Shown: positions 32,471 through 42,500 of the stretch, piece by piece
Layout of the letters: every line of letters starts with the position of its first letter
Numbering within the stretch: the stretch's first letter is position 1
DNA from: Saccharicrinis aurantiacus
Lineage (GTDB): Bacteria > Bacteroidota > Bacteroidia > Bacteroidales > Marinilabiliaceae
Assembly: GCF_001660705.2 (NCBI RefSeq)
Contig: NZ_LYBV02000007.1
Location: 248,001-312,000 of the forward strand
Length of the DNA: 64,000 nucleotides
Direction of reading: 5' to 3'
Program-made: the position numbers and the translations under genes
The notes under the pieces: generated by a model
Told to the model about the DNA's origin: nothing
The model's input: only the letters and a program-made list of their open reading frames with translations
The model's database searches: none

Positions 32471-33364
32471 CTATTTTAAAGGGTAGAGCTTCGGAAAGAA
32501 ATTACCTTCCATTTTATTTCCTTTCGCAATTGGCGGAACTCCCGTTAAAATCTCATCATTTGAATCACTTAATGTGCCATCAGCAAATACATTCATCACA
32601 AATGCCCTACGAGGCTTATCTGATGAGTTCTCAAAAGAACCATGTACCAACAGAGGATGATGAAAAGCACCATATCCTTTTTTCATTTCAATTGGTACAG
32701 GCTTAAACTGAGCTTTTTGCTCATCCGTTAAAAATTCCATCAAACCATCCATTTCTCCGGTTAAGATTGGCTTATCCAATAATCCCCATTTATGACTGCC
32801 AGGAACGTATTGTAAACACCCATTTTCTTTAGTTGAATCATCCAATCCAACCCAGCAAGTAAGATGTTGCATTGGCGATGTTCTTGTCCAATACGAGTAA
32901 TCTTGATGCCAGGCCACAACACCTCCATGGTTCGCGGGTTTGCAAAAAAGTTGATCATGCCAAAAACGTACTCCTTGTTTTCCTAATAATTGATGCGCTG
33001 CCATAACAAAAGCAGGGTTCCAATTTACATCATGAAATCCTGGAGTTAATCGCCAATGACCTAAACAATGGAAAATAACTTTATCAGGATCAGTTGATTC
33101 ATTGGTATGAAACTCATAGAGTAAGTCATGCTTTTCATACTTTGTATCCATTATTTTCAACAATTCTTCGTTGAGCTGATTCACATGATGTCCATCTAAT
33201 AATTTTATATTATCTACATAACCGTGCTCATTAAAAAAAGCAATTTGTTCATCGCTCAATTTGTATTGTTCCCATTCTTCTTCAGTTTTGGGCCATGAGA
33301 ACATATTCGATACTAAATTCGAATATTCCGCTAAATCGCGGTGAAGTGTGATTGTATTTTCCAT
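32471..33364 (-). CDS. Phytanoyl-CoA dioxygenase (PhyH)-family oxygenase
   Basis: A 297-residue Fe(II)/2-oxoglutarate-dependent oxygenase. The iron ligands are visible as H-x-D in VAWHQDYSYW and the distal His in FHHPLLVHGS; the Arg binding 2-oxoglutarate is probably in DKPRRAFVMNVF. Other features (LTCWVGLDDSTKENGCLQYVPGSH) match bacterial PhyH enzymes that hydroxylate small molecules, not fatty acyl-CoA. No signal peptide. It is followed by the TIM-barrel isomerase and is divergent from an AraC regulator, suggesting an inducible catabolic step. The substrate is not known. Confidence 0.9.
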   Translation of the reverse strand: MENTITLHRDLAEYSNLVSNMFSWPKTEEEWEQYKLSDEQIAFFNEHGYVDNIKLLDGHHVNQLNEELLKIMDTKYEKHDLLYEFHTNESTDPDKVIFHCLGHWRLTPGFHDVNWNPAFVMAAHQLLGKQGVRFWHDQLFCKPANHGGVVAWHQDYSYWTRTSPMQHLTCWVGLDDSTKENGCLQYVPGSHKWGLLDKPILTGEMDGLMEFLTDEQKAQFKPVPIEMKKGYGAFHHPLLVHGSFENSSDKPRRAFVMNVFADGTLSDSNDEILTGVPPIAKGNKMEGNFFPKLYPLK

Positions 33365-33464
33365 TAGAGATTAATTTAATTAACTATTCAACTTTAAGAG
33401 TGCTAAATATTTAATGTGTATTGTAGCATTGCAATACGTTAGCAAGAGTAAATCTAATGGATAT

Positions 33465-33488
33465 ATAAAAGACAAACTTGTCTTTTAT
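33465..33488. promoter_or_regulatory. Perfect 11-bp-arm palindrome in the AraC/PhyH divergent region
   Basis: ATAAAAGACAA and TTGTCTTTTAT flank a two-base AC spacer. It lies ~100 bp upstream of the PhyH start and ~70 bp upstream of the AraC start, where a regulator could control both. AraC proteins usually bind direct repeats, so a different dimeric regulator is also possible. Confidence 0.5.
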
Positions 33489-33558
33489 TGTTTAAAACAT
33501 AACCTATTTTAATGTGTTGTACATTTAGTTTGGGTAGTTGTTAAATAATAGTGTATAA

Positions 33559-34395
33559 ATGAAGGCTATTTACGAAGACGTTTCACATGATAAGAATAAT
33601 ACCATAAAGATTTATGAATACCTTAAGCCAAGCTTTGAAACACCATTGCACTTTCATCCAGAGTTTGAATTAGTATATATTATTAAAGGGAGAGGTATTC
33701 GTTATGTTGGTGATAACTTATCAAATTTTAAAGAAGGAGATTTAGTATTATTGGCACCTAATATTAGCCACTGTTGGATGGATGCAGCAGATTATTCAGG
33801 CGAATGCCATTCAATAGTCATGCAATGGGTGCCCGATGTTTTACATGATTTAGCCGAGTTTTCAGAATTCGAAAACCTATTTGAACAAGCCCGTAGGGGT
33901 ATTTCTTACACGGGAACTTTCTCGGATAGAGTATTTCCATTACTTGAAGGCGTATTGCAAAGTACCGGAATTGGTCGATTACAAAAGTTTATAGACTTGT
34001 TGAGTCAATTACAGGCAGAGAAGAAGTATACTTTGCTAAAATCAGGTTTGTTGGCAAATAAAACGAATTTAAAGAGTTTAAACCGACTCAACATTGTATA
34101 TGAGTTTGTGAAGCGAAATTATGCTAGCAAAATTTATTTACAAGATGTTGCTGATGCAATTCATTTGAGTAAAGAAGCATTTGCTTTTTTTTTTAAGAGG
34201 CACACTCAAAAAACTTTTTTCGTTTACTTAAACGAATTTAGAATTGCACGGGCATGTAGCTTACTCAAAGATAGTGATGCATCAATAACTCAAATCTGTT
34301 TTAATTGTGGCTTTGAAAGTTTACCCTATTTTCACAGACAATTTAAACGCTTAAAAGGTAGATCTCCTTTGCAGTATAAGAAACAATTTCAATAA
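33559..34395 (+). CDS. AraC-family transcriptional regulator with cupin sensor
   Basis: A 278-residue regulator. The N-terminal ~100 residues form a cupin-like ligand-binding fold (TPLHFHPEFELVYIIKGRG, YVGDNLSNFKEGDLVLLAPNISH), which in this family senses sugars or related small molecules. The last ~100 residues hold two helix-turn-helix motifs: IYLQDVADAIHLSKEAFAFFFKR and ASITQICFNCGFESLPYFHRQFKRLKGRSPLQYKK. It is divergent from the PhyH/isomerase pair and most likely controls it. A strong terminator follows directly. Confidence 0.93.
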   Translation: MKAIYEDVSHDKNNTIKIYEYLKPSFETPLHFHPEFELVYIIKGRGIRYVGDNLSNFKEGDLVLLAPNISHCWMDAADYSGECHSIVMQWVPDVLHDLAEFSEFENLFEQARRGISYTGTFSDRVFPLLEGVLQSTGIGRLQKFIDLLSQLQAEKKYTLLKSGLLANKTNLKSLNRLNIVYEFVKRNYASKIYLQDVADAIHLSKEAFAFFFKRHTQKTFFVYLNEFRIARACSLLKDSDASITQICFNCGFESLPYFHRQFKRLKGRSPLQYKKQFQ

Positions 34396-34397
34396 AA

Positions 34398-34430
34398 AAG
34401 GAGGCCGTTTTAACTAAAACAGCCTCCTTG
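34398..34430. terminator. Bidirectional terminator between AraC and GH63 genes
   Basis: AAGGAGGC (34399-34406) and GCCTCCTT (34422-34429) form the main stem, extended inward by GTTTT/AAAAC. It sits between the convergent AraC and glucosidase stop codons, only ~38 bp apart. Confidence 0.8.
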
Positions 34431-34433
34431 GAT

Positions 34434-37109
34434 TTATTGCTTTTTTACTGTTTTCTCATCCCAATGAGCATTATCCTTCAGTTGATCAAAATTATAAGTT
34501 CTGAACATTAGCATAAGGTATGATATCACTCCAGTCCATCCAGTTTGATGGCTAGCTCCGATACCTGCTCCATTATCTCCATGAAAATACTCGTAAAATA
34601 AAATATTGTTTTCCCAGTTAGGGTCTTCTTGAAAGTGCTTGTACCAGCCATACACAGGTCGATAGTTCTTTTCGTCTTTTAAGAATATCTTCTCTAAACG
34701 GTTCACTATTTCAATGGCGACTTCTAATAAGGTCATCATATTTCCCGATCCTGTAGGGCACTCCACTTTATAGTCATCGCCATAAAATGCATATTGTTGA
34801 AATAAAGCACGAACAATCATGGTATTGGTAGGCATCCATATTGGACCACGCCAGTTTGAGTTTCCCCCAAACATGCTACTGTCTGATTCCCCAGGAACAT
34901 ATTTCACGCTGAATTCTTCATCATTCCAAGAAAAGATGTATGGGTTTTTTTCGTGATATTTTGATAGGGATCGAATACCATATTCACTTAAAAACTCGTC
35001 TTCATTGAGCATAGTTTTTAAAATAGCTGTTAACTTTTCCTGGCTAAGTATACCTAATAAACGCCGATCATTTTCCCCTTGATTAAAAGGACTAGCTATG
35101 TTTTTAGATAAGCGTTTTGTTCGCGTTATCATGTATTTATATTTCTCCATAATTGGAGGAAGTAGATCTAAATGTTGTTTCTCAATAACAGTTGAAGCAC
35201 AAAGTGGCAGTAGGCCTACCATTGATCTAACTTTAAGTCGTGTAGCAGAGCCATCGGGGAAACGTAAAACATCATAGAAAAATTGATCTTCTTCGTCCCA
35301 CATTTCATCTTGGTTCTCACCCACTTTATCCATTGCTGATGCAATTTCTAAAAAGTGGTTGTAGTAATCTACTACAGCCTCTTCATACTCTTCATAGCCA
35401 AGTCTTACTAATTCAAGACATATTTCTAGCATATTTTGAGCATACAAAGCCATCCAGCCATTTCCATCAGATTGCTCAATATGTCCTCCAGTTGGTAATT
35501 CGTGGCTTCTATCAAATACTCCAATATTATCTAACCCTAAAAAACCTCCCTGAAAGGTATTATTCTTCATGGGGTCTTTATGATTGATCCACCAATAAAA
35601 GTTTTTATTAAGCCCTTCAAAACAGGTTTTTAGAAATTTGCCATCTCCCTTACCATGGTTTTGTTTGTTGTTTTTATACAATGTAACAACAGCAAAGGCA
35701 TGTACGGGAGGGTTTACATCGTTAAAACTCCACTCATATGCAGGGATTTGTCCATTTGGGTGCAGGTAATTATCTTGTAAAAATAATTCGAGCTGATTTT
35801 TAGCAAAGTATGGGTCAACAACAGAAAGAGGAAGTGTGTGAAACGCAGAATCCCAAACGGCATACCAGGGGTATTCCCATTTATCTGGCATACTAATAAT
35901 ATCGTGGTTTTTAAGGTGCTCCCAATCGTTATTTCGTAGTTTTTTTCTGGGACCACCTTTATAATTATCTAACCATTCACTTACGTCAAATTCAAAATAC
36001 TGTTTGGTCCATAGCATACCTGCTAAGCCTTGTCTAATGATACGCTGTTCGTCTTCACTTGAATCTGGAGGATAAATATCGTTATAAAATTCATCTGCTT
36101 CTTTCTTTCGAAGACTGAGCGTTTCTTCGAAACTTTTGAAGCTGTACTTAGCCCTGTTTGTTGATTTAAGAGTTAGACTAATTTCAATGCTCTCACCAGC
36201 TGGAATTTCTAAATCGTACATTGCTGCAGCCTTTGTTCCTTGGTTATCAGGATTAACAGAGTCGAATTTGTGTTCAACAATGAATTCATTAAAAGCATCT
36301 TTAACGTATTTTGTGCTATTATTGCCCGTTCCAAGTTTTTCATGGTTGGTTTCGTTATTAGTAAATAACCATAGTGGTGTTTCTTTAGCACTCAGTACAT
36401 AATCTCCTAGGAAGTCATGTTTTGCAATAATGCAATTATCATCAAGTAATTCTATTTTTGGTTCAATTGTTTTATAGTTCCACCAAGTATTACGAAACCA
36501 AAGTGTGGGCAGTAATACAACATTTGCATCCTTACTACCTCTATTGTGTGCAGTTATCTTAATTAGGATGTTATTAATATCTTTTTTTGCATACTCTACA
36601 AAAACATCTAGATAGTTGTTTTCTTTAAAGGCATTGGTATCTAAAAGCTCATATTCAAAATCCTTTTTTGAACGAGCAGCGTTTACATCAACTAAATCCT
36701 GATAAGGAAATTCATTTAACGGATATTTGTATAAATACCTCATATATGAATGAGTTGGTGTCGAATCTTGATAAAAGTAATACTCTTTTACATCTTCACC
36801 ATGGTTTCCTTTTGGGCCTGATAATCCAAAAAGGCGTTCTTTTAGAATAGGATCCTTCTTGTTCCAAAGGCTTAGTGCAAAACAAAGATGCTGATTATCA
36901 TCACTGATACCAGCAATGCCATCTTCGCCATATTTATATGTTCTTGCTCTTGATTGGTCATGAGAAAATGAAATCCAAGGATTATCTGTACTGCCATCAT
37001 CTTCGCGTACTGTGCCCCATTGGCGTTCGCTTAGGTAGGGTCCCCATTTTTTCCACTCAATCCCTTCATGAGCACATGCTTCTAAACGTTGTTTTTCATT
37101 TTTAGTCAT
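34434..37109 (-). CDS. GH63-type glucosidase / mannosylglycerate-hydrolase-like protein
   Basis: An 891-residue cytoplasmic protein (no signal peptide) with an (alpha/alpha)6-barrel catalytic half. The N terminus (ERQWGTVREDDGS, NPWISFSHDQSR) and the segments KWEYPWYAVWDSAFHTLPL, GQIPAYEWSFNDVNPP and WRGPIWMPTNTMIVRAL are typical of GH63/MGH1-like proteins. The Asp in AVWDSAFH and an acidic residue near YEYFHGDNGAG are candidate catalytic residues. Characterised relatives cut alpha-glucosides, glucosylglycerate or mannosylglycerate, the latter compatible solutes. Substrate here is not determinable. It is monocistronic with terminators at its 3' side. Confidence 0.82.
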   Translation of the reverse strand: MTKNEKQRLEACAHEGIEWKKWGPYLSERQWGTVREDDGSTDNPWISFSHDQSRARTYKYGEDGIAGISDDNQHLCFALSLWNKKDPILKERLFGLSGPKGNHGEDVKEYYFYQDSTPTHSYMRYLYKYPLNEFPYQDLVDVNAARSKKDFEYELLDTNAFKENNYLDVFVEYAKKDINNILIKITAHNRGSKDANVVLLPTLWFRNTWWNYKTIEPKIELLDDNCIIAKHDFLGDYVLSAKETPLWLFTNNETNHEKLGTGNNSTKYVKDAFNEFIVEHKFDSVNPDNQGTKAAAMYDLEIPAGESIEISLTLKSTNRAKYSFKSFEETLSLRKKEADEFYNDIYPPDSSEDEQRIIRQGLAGMLWTKQYFEFDVSEWLDNYKGGPRKKLRNNDWEHLKNHDIISMPDKWEYPWYAVWDSAFHTLPLSVVDPYFAKNQLELFLQDNYLHPNGQIPAYEWSFNDVNPPVHAFAVVTLYKNNKQNHGKGDGKFLKTCFEGLNKNFYWWINHKDPMKNNTFQGGFLGLDNIGVFDRSHELPTGGHIEQSDGNGWMALYAQNMLEICLELVRLGYEEYEEAVVDYYNHFLEIASAMDKVGENQDEMWDEEDQFFYDVLRFPDGSATRLKVRSMVGLLPLCASTVIEKQHLDLLPPIMEKYKYMITRTKRLSKNIASPFNQGENDRRLLGILSQEKLTAILKTMLNEDEFLSEYGIRSLSKYHEKNPYIFSWNDEEFSVKYVPGESDSSMFGGNSNWRGPIWMPTNTMIVRALFQQYAFYGDDYKVECPTGSGNMMTLLEVAIEIVNRLEKIFLKDEKNYRPVYGWYKHFQEDPNWENNILFYEYFHGDNGAGIGASHQTGWTGVISYLMLMFRTYNFDQLKDNAHWDEKTVKKQ

Positions 37110-37261
37110 TAGTCAACCTTATTTTGTTGAAACTTTAAATTAACACAAAAATAGAAATTCAACACACATAACTTACCTATATTAACATTTTTTTATGCAG
37201 TATTGATTTGATAAAGTCTCATCTTAAAGAACTTTTCATAATGCTTATGGTTATTGTGTTA

Positions 37262-37280
37262 CGAATATATTGTATATTCG
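37262..37280. promoter_or_regulatory. Palindrome upstream of the small outer-membrane protein gene
   Basis: CGAATATA (37262-37269) and TATATTCG (37273-37280) pair perfectly around TTG, 66 bp before the ATG at 37347. It has the size of an operator. Nothing indicates which regulator. Confidence 0.4.
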
Positions 37281-37346
37281 ATATGATATTATTTTAACCT
37301 AAAGATAGACTCTAATTAGAATCGTCTATTGTAATACGCGTAATTT

Positions 37347-37886
37347 ATGAAAAAAGTAGTATTGTTTTTAAGTATGGTGATGTTAGCCTCAACCTTTATT
37401 ACGGCTAATGCCGGAGATAACAAATGGGGTGTAAGAGCAGGTTATCAGAATACAAATATTTATTCTGATGGTGATGCGCTAGGAGATAATTTAGGTGGGT
37501 TTTATATTGGGGCATTTAGAGAGCATCAATTAATACCTCTCTTAAGCCTAAGTGCAGGTTTAGAATATACTCAAATGGGTATGAAGTTTTTGGATGAAAA
37601 CAGGAATCTTAATTATTTAGGCGTACCTATTGGCTTGAAAGCTAAATTAGGGCCTATTTCTGCAATTGGAGGAACGGGTATTAACTTTAAAGTTGGTGAG
37701 CATGATGGGTATGAAGAATTAGATATAAAAGGTTTTGATATTCCTGTTTATTTAGGTGCCGGTTTTAATGTACTTATGATTGGTATAGAGGCCCGTTATC
37801 AATGGGGGTTAACCGATATAAATGGAGATAGTGCTGGCAAGGTTGCTAATAGAGGTTTTCAGATAGGGATATCTGTAGGGTTTTAA
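37347..37886 (+). CDS. Small outer-membrane beta-barrel protein
   Basis: A 179-residue protein with signal peptide (MKKVVLFLSMVMLASTFITANA) and a mature part of alternating strands beginning KWGVRAGYQNTNIYS and ending FQIGISVGF, typical of eight-stranded outer-membrane barrels of the OmpA/porin-like 'beta-barrel protein' class in Bacteroidota. Gly/Asp-rich loops (SDGDALGDNLGG) alternate with the strands. Function is unknown. It is a lone gene followed by a terminator. Confidence 0.8.
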   Translation: MKKVVLFLSMVMLASTFITANAGDNKWGVRAGYQNTNIYSDGDALGDNLGGFYIGAFREHQLIPLLSLSAGLEYTQMGMKFLDENRNLNYLGVPIGLKAKLGPISAIGGTGINFKVGEHDGYEELDIKGFDIPVYLGAGFNVLMIGIEARYQWGLTDINGDSAGKVANRGFQIGISVGF

Positions 37887-37906
37887 AAGAAGTTTTTTAT
37901 AAAAGT

Positions 37907-37936
37907 AAAGCCAGTAACTTAATTGCTACTGGCTTT
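37907..37936. terminator. Bidirectional terminator after the small barrel protein
   Basis: AAAGCCAGTA (37907-37916) and TACTGGCTTT (37927-37936) pair perfectly with a 10-nt loop, between the barrel gene (+) and the helicase gene (-). Confidence 0.82.
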
Positions 37937-37943
37937 CTTTATA

Positions 37944-39287
37944 TTATTTTCTTTTGCCTCTAGGTTTTTGACCTCTAGTTTTTGGCTTTTTGTATTTGGC
38001 TGCTATAGTTCTTCTGTATGAACCTCCTTGGTTCTCTTTCTTATTTTTGTCTTTCTTCTCATGAAAAGCAGCTCCCTTAGAGGTATCCACTTTAGGAGTT
38101 TTTACCAATAGTTTGCCGGCAATTACCGGAGCTTCTAAATCGATTATTTGTTCTGATACTTCAACATCAATTGGTAATTCTTCTAGCTCAATTTTAATAT
38201 TCATTAAAGCTTGAATTTCTTTCCAAATATTTTGGTCTTCCTCAGACACAAAAGCCACAGCTTGACCTTCTGCTTCAGCCCTTCCTGTTCTACCAATACG
38301 ATGCATGTAAGCTTCAGGCTCATCAGGCATATCAAAGTTAATTACATGGCTTACGTTCTCAATATCAAGACCTCTTGAAATAAGATCAGTTGCAATTAAT
38401 ATTCTTAAGGTACCATCAGCAAACTCATTTACCATTCTGAAACGGTAGTTTTGCGATTTATTGGAATGAATCACCCCTAATTCTTCCTCAAATATCTCTT
38501 CTAGATTTGTGTATAATAAATCTGCCATTTGCCTACTTTTAACAAATACCAATACTTTATCAGCATTTGGCATAGTATCTAGCGCATACAGTAATAGATT
38601 TATTTTGGTGTAAAAATTAGGAACATTATACCCACTTTGGAAAATTTTATCAACCGGAGTACCACTTGATGCAACCTCTACTTTTATTGGGTCGTAAAAG
38701 TATTTTTTAATAAGCACCTCAACATCATAAGTTAAGGTTGCCGAAAACATTAAATTCTGACGTTTTTCAGGAAGAAGGTCTATTATACGTTCTAATTGAA
38801 CTTTAAACCCAAGGTTAAGCATTTCATCAACCTCGTCAATTACTAACTTCTGAACAGCTTTTAACCTTAAGGTTCCTGTTAAGCAAAGATCCAATAGTCT
38901 ACCAGGAGTAGCAACTAATACATCAATCCCGTCATAAACCATTTGTTTTTGAGTATTAATGTTAGTACCACCATAAACACCACTGATGCGGCAATTCATA
39001 TATTCTGTTAGCTTAACAAATTCACCAACAACTTGCTCTACTAATTCTCGGGTAGGAACTAATACTAAAATTCGAGGATGTTTTTGCTTACTGAATTTGA
39101 GGTTTCGTAGCAATGGTAATATGTATGAAATGGTTTTACCAGTACCTGTTTGAGCCACTCCAACTACATCTCTTCCAGACATTGCAATGGGGAAAATTTG
39201 TTCTTGAATGGGTGTAGCCTCAGTTAAACCCATATCATCGATAGCGTTTAATATTGGGCCGTTTAAATTTAATTCAGTAAACTTCAA
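37944..39287 (-). CDS. DEAD-box ATP-dependent RNA helicase
   Basis: A ~447-residue RNA helicase of the RhlE/CsdA type. Motifs in order: Q motif (EATPIQEQIFP), motif I (AQTGTGKT), Ia (VPTRELVEQ), Ib (VATPGRLLD), II (VIDEVDEML, i.e. D-E-V-D in place of DEAD), III (FSATL), IV-V (VLVFVKSR, LIATDLISRGLDI) and VI (YMHRIGRTGRAEAEG). A basic C-terminal tail (KKPKTRGQKPRGKRK) would add RNA affinity. No ATG fits the 5' end; TTG at 39287 gives the family's usual start (M-KFTELNL), while TTG 39314 overlaps a TATCTTTG -7 element. It probably helps ribosome assembly or cold adaptation. Confidence 0.92.
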   Translation of the reverse strand: MKFTELNLNGPILNAIDDMGLTEATPIQEQIFPIAMSGRDVVGVAQTGTGKTISYILPLLRNLKFSKQKHPRILVLVPTRELVEQVVGEFVKLTEYMNCRISGVYGGTNINTQKQMVYDGIDVLVATPGRLLDLCLTGTLRLKAVQKLVIDEVDEMLNLGFKVQLERIIDLLPEKRQNLMFSATLTYDVEVLIKKYFYDPIKVEVASSGTPVDKIFQSGYNVPNFYTKINLLLYALDTMPNADKVLVFVKSRQMADLLYTNLEEIFEEELGVIHSNKSQNYRFRMVNEFADGTLRILIATDLISRGLDIENVSHVINFDMPDEPEAYMHRIGRTGRAEAEGQAVAFVSEEDQNIWKEIQALMNIKIELEELPIDVEVSEQIIDLEAPVIAGKLLVKTPKVDTSKGAAFHEKKDKNKKENQGGSYRRTIAAKYKKPKTRGQKPRGKRK

Positions 39288-39501
39288 AATATTCTTGTTT
39301 TTATTTTGTTGCAAAGATAAGAGTCTAAAGTAAAAAATAGAATTAAGTTTCTATTTTATCTTTTTATGCAGATTTCTCTCTTAATGAAGTACTAAACTTG
39401 ATACAGAATGTTTAGTCAATTAATATTGCTCGTTAATCAATACATAATATCACTTTCCCATAAAGTGAGGTGTTTCATAGTTCTTCCCCGTTGGGAATGA
39501 A

Positions 39502-39509
39502 TAACTTTG
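39502..39509 (+). promoter_or_regulatory. -7 element (TAACTTTG) upstream of the giant gene
   Basis: An exact TAnnTTTG match ~75 bp before the ATG at 39583. No TTG stands at a proper -33 distance, so strength is uncertain. A small inverted repeat (TCACTTT/AAAGTGA, 39450-39468) lies just upstream. Confidence 0.4.
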
Positions 39510-39582
39510 TGAACCTCTTAACGTTTTAAATGTTACTAAGAACAAAAGAATTGGGGAATTCTAAATTTATGGAGATAACACT

Positions 39583-42500
39583 ATGAAGAATATAAAACTT
39601 ATATTATTAGTTAAGTGTGTGCTAGTACTAACCCTGGGCGTATCGGCACAAAGTGGTCCTGGAGGTATTGGTAATAGTAATGGGGATAGTGGCCAGCCTG
39701 AAAATATTATTTGGCTTGATGCCTCAGATTTATCATCATTTGGTGATGCTGATACTTGGTTTGATAAATCAGGTAATAATAATAATGCAGTTCATATCGG
39801 AGGTACTCCACCAACATTGAACTCTAGTGTTATTGGAGGGAAGCCAGCCCTACAATTTTCCGGGGTAGCAAATGAATACCTTAGAATATTGGATGATCAA
39901 TCAGGTGCGAATAAGCTTGATAATAGCAATGAGTTATCCATTTTTGCAGTATTAAATTCGGGGTCAAATGATACAAGGGCAATAATATCAAAAAGGTTAA
40001 ATGCATCAAATAAGTCATGGGCTTTTTTCTTCAATAATGGTTATGAGTTAAATGGATATGTAAGTAACCAAGCATCAGGAGGAGGAAGTAATATTAGCGT
40101 TTCTCCAGCAATAGCTAGTTATATTTATGATGGATCGGCACTTACTCTTTACAATAATGGCGATTATCAGTCGCATGTAAATACTTCAGTAACGATTCCT
40201 GATCGTACAGAAAATGTTACTATCGGATTATTCGATGAAGGTGATAATAGATATTTTAATGGTGATATAGCTGAGATAATTGTATTTAGAAATGGTTTAA
40301 ATACTGCTCAACGAGTTATAATAGAATCCTATTTGTCTCAGAAATATGGAATTATTGTAGCAAAGGATATTTTTTCAGACGGTGATGTAAATTATAACAA
40401 TGACTTTGCAGGGGTAGGTGTTGAATCTGATGGAGAGAATAACGAGGCAAACTCAAGTGGTTTATATTTATCACTAAGTAATTCCTCTGATGGAGATTAT
40501 CTAGCGGCAGCACATAATGGTGTGTCTAACACTTCTGCAGATTTTGTTAATTCAGCACAAGTTACTGCTTCTGGAGCTACTAGTGCATGGAATAGATCAT
40601 GGTATGTGCAAAGAACTGAAACTACGGGTACTCCTACAGTTCGATTAAGTTTTGATTTATCAGAAGCCCTTGGTGGAAAGTTTCCTCAGGACATTACAAA
40701 TTATGTGCTATTAACTAAAAGTAGTGATGGAGGAAATTATTCACAGGTAACTGTTGTCAACAAAGGAGTAGAGGTTGCAGATAGAATTTACTTTGATGTT
40801 GACTTTGCTAACTTTTCAAATGGGTATTTTACCTTGGGTACATTGGATGAAACTTTGAGCCCATTAGAAGGTGGTGATAGAAGAATATGGTATACACTGC
40901 GATCTACCTCAGAATGGAATAATCCTGAGGCATGGACTCTTGAACCTTGCGGTTGTTTGCCGAATAATCCAGAAGGTTACACTCCCATAACATCCCCAAC
41001 AGCAATATCAGATAGGGTGGTTATTTTGAGCGGAAAAAAAATTACAGTTCCTGCTGGGGTTAATGGTTTAGCAAATGCTGAGTTAATAATAAATGGGGAA
41101 TTAGATTTAGGAGCAACATCAAATCATAGTTTTGCGACTATTGAAGGTGGCGGATTAGTTACTATGGCAGCAGATAATTTTCCGGAAGGAGATGCCTCAA
41201 AGTTTATTACTGCAGGAGAAGATGAAGGGAAAGTTGAGTTTTATGGTAGTGGTTATGCCATTAGTGATTCCCATGAGTTTTTTGATGTAGATGTAAAATT
41301 AGATGCATCAGGTTCAGAGATTACGCTATTGGGAGATTTAACGGTTAATGGAGATTTTAGAATTGAGAGAGGTATATTTACCATAAATGATAATTTATCT
41401 TCACAAGCAATTAATATCAGAGTTAATGGGGATGCGATTGTATTATCAGACGGACAGATTCTACTTGGTACAGGAAATGCAAGGCATCAGTTTAGCTTGT
41501 TAGGCGATTTTGAAAATCAAGGAGGTACTGTTCATTTTACAAATAGAACTGCTGCAAGTTACAATAGTGATGCAACGGATGGTATTGTAGATTTTAATTT
41601 ATTAAATGATACAAAAAACCAAGTTATTACCTGTAATGGTATTACTAATTTTTATAGAATAGAAATAGATAAGGGGATTGACAAAACTTATATTGCGTCA
41701 ATTAATGCTTCTGATGTAGCAAACTTTAATTTGTATGGCTCTGCTCATCACAACCATGGATCAATTTCTCAATTAGCAACTAATGATAATGCCTTAGGGT
41801 TATTGCGAGGTACAGTTAGGATTGGTCAGAACGTGACTATTGCCCAACTTAATACAGGTTCTAATTATAATATATCGACAGCAGCACGTTTATGGATTGA
41901 TGGAGGAACCGTATCTAAAACTACGGGAACTGCAATTGTACCTTATGGTGAAATTAAAATTAGTTCAGGTGTTGCTAATATTAATGTTAATAGTGGAATA
42001 ACACTAAGAGAGAATGGGTATATTAATATTGAAGGGGGAGAACTTAATGTTTATCAGATTAGGACTTCTCTTTTAGGAGCTGAGCATAAAGGAGGTTACA
42101 AGCAATCAGGAGGTGTTGTAAATGTTACTGCAACTACTACAAATACCGACTATTATCCGTTTAACTTAACGTTTGAAGGTAATTCTTTTCAAATGTCAGG
42201 TGGGGTTTTAAATATTGATAAAGCGAATTCAAAAGGTGGTATCTTTATTAATTCTTCCACAGCAAACCAGAATGTGACAGGGGGTACTGTAAATTTAAAT
42301 ATTGGAGATTCTAATACTTTTAAAATTTCATCAAAAGCACCATTTTATAATTTAAACCTGACTAAAACTGTTGTAAATGCGACCGAGTTTGTTTTGGATG
42401 ATGCCATTGATGTAGGTTCTACAGATGTGTATTTAGAGGCGCAACCTTTAGTGGTATTAAATGATTTTAGAATTAGAGGTGAAGATACTAATGCAAACTA

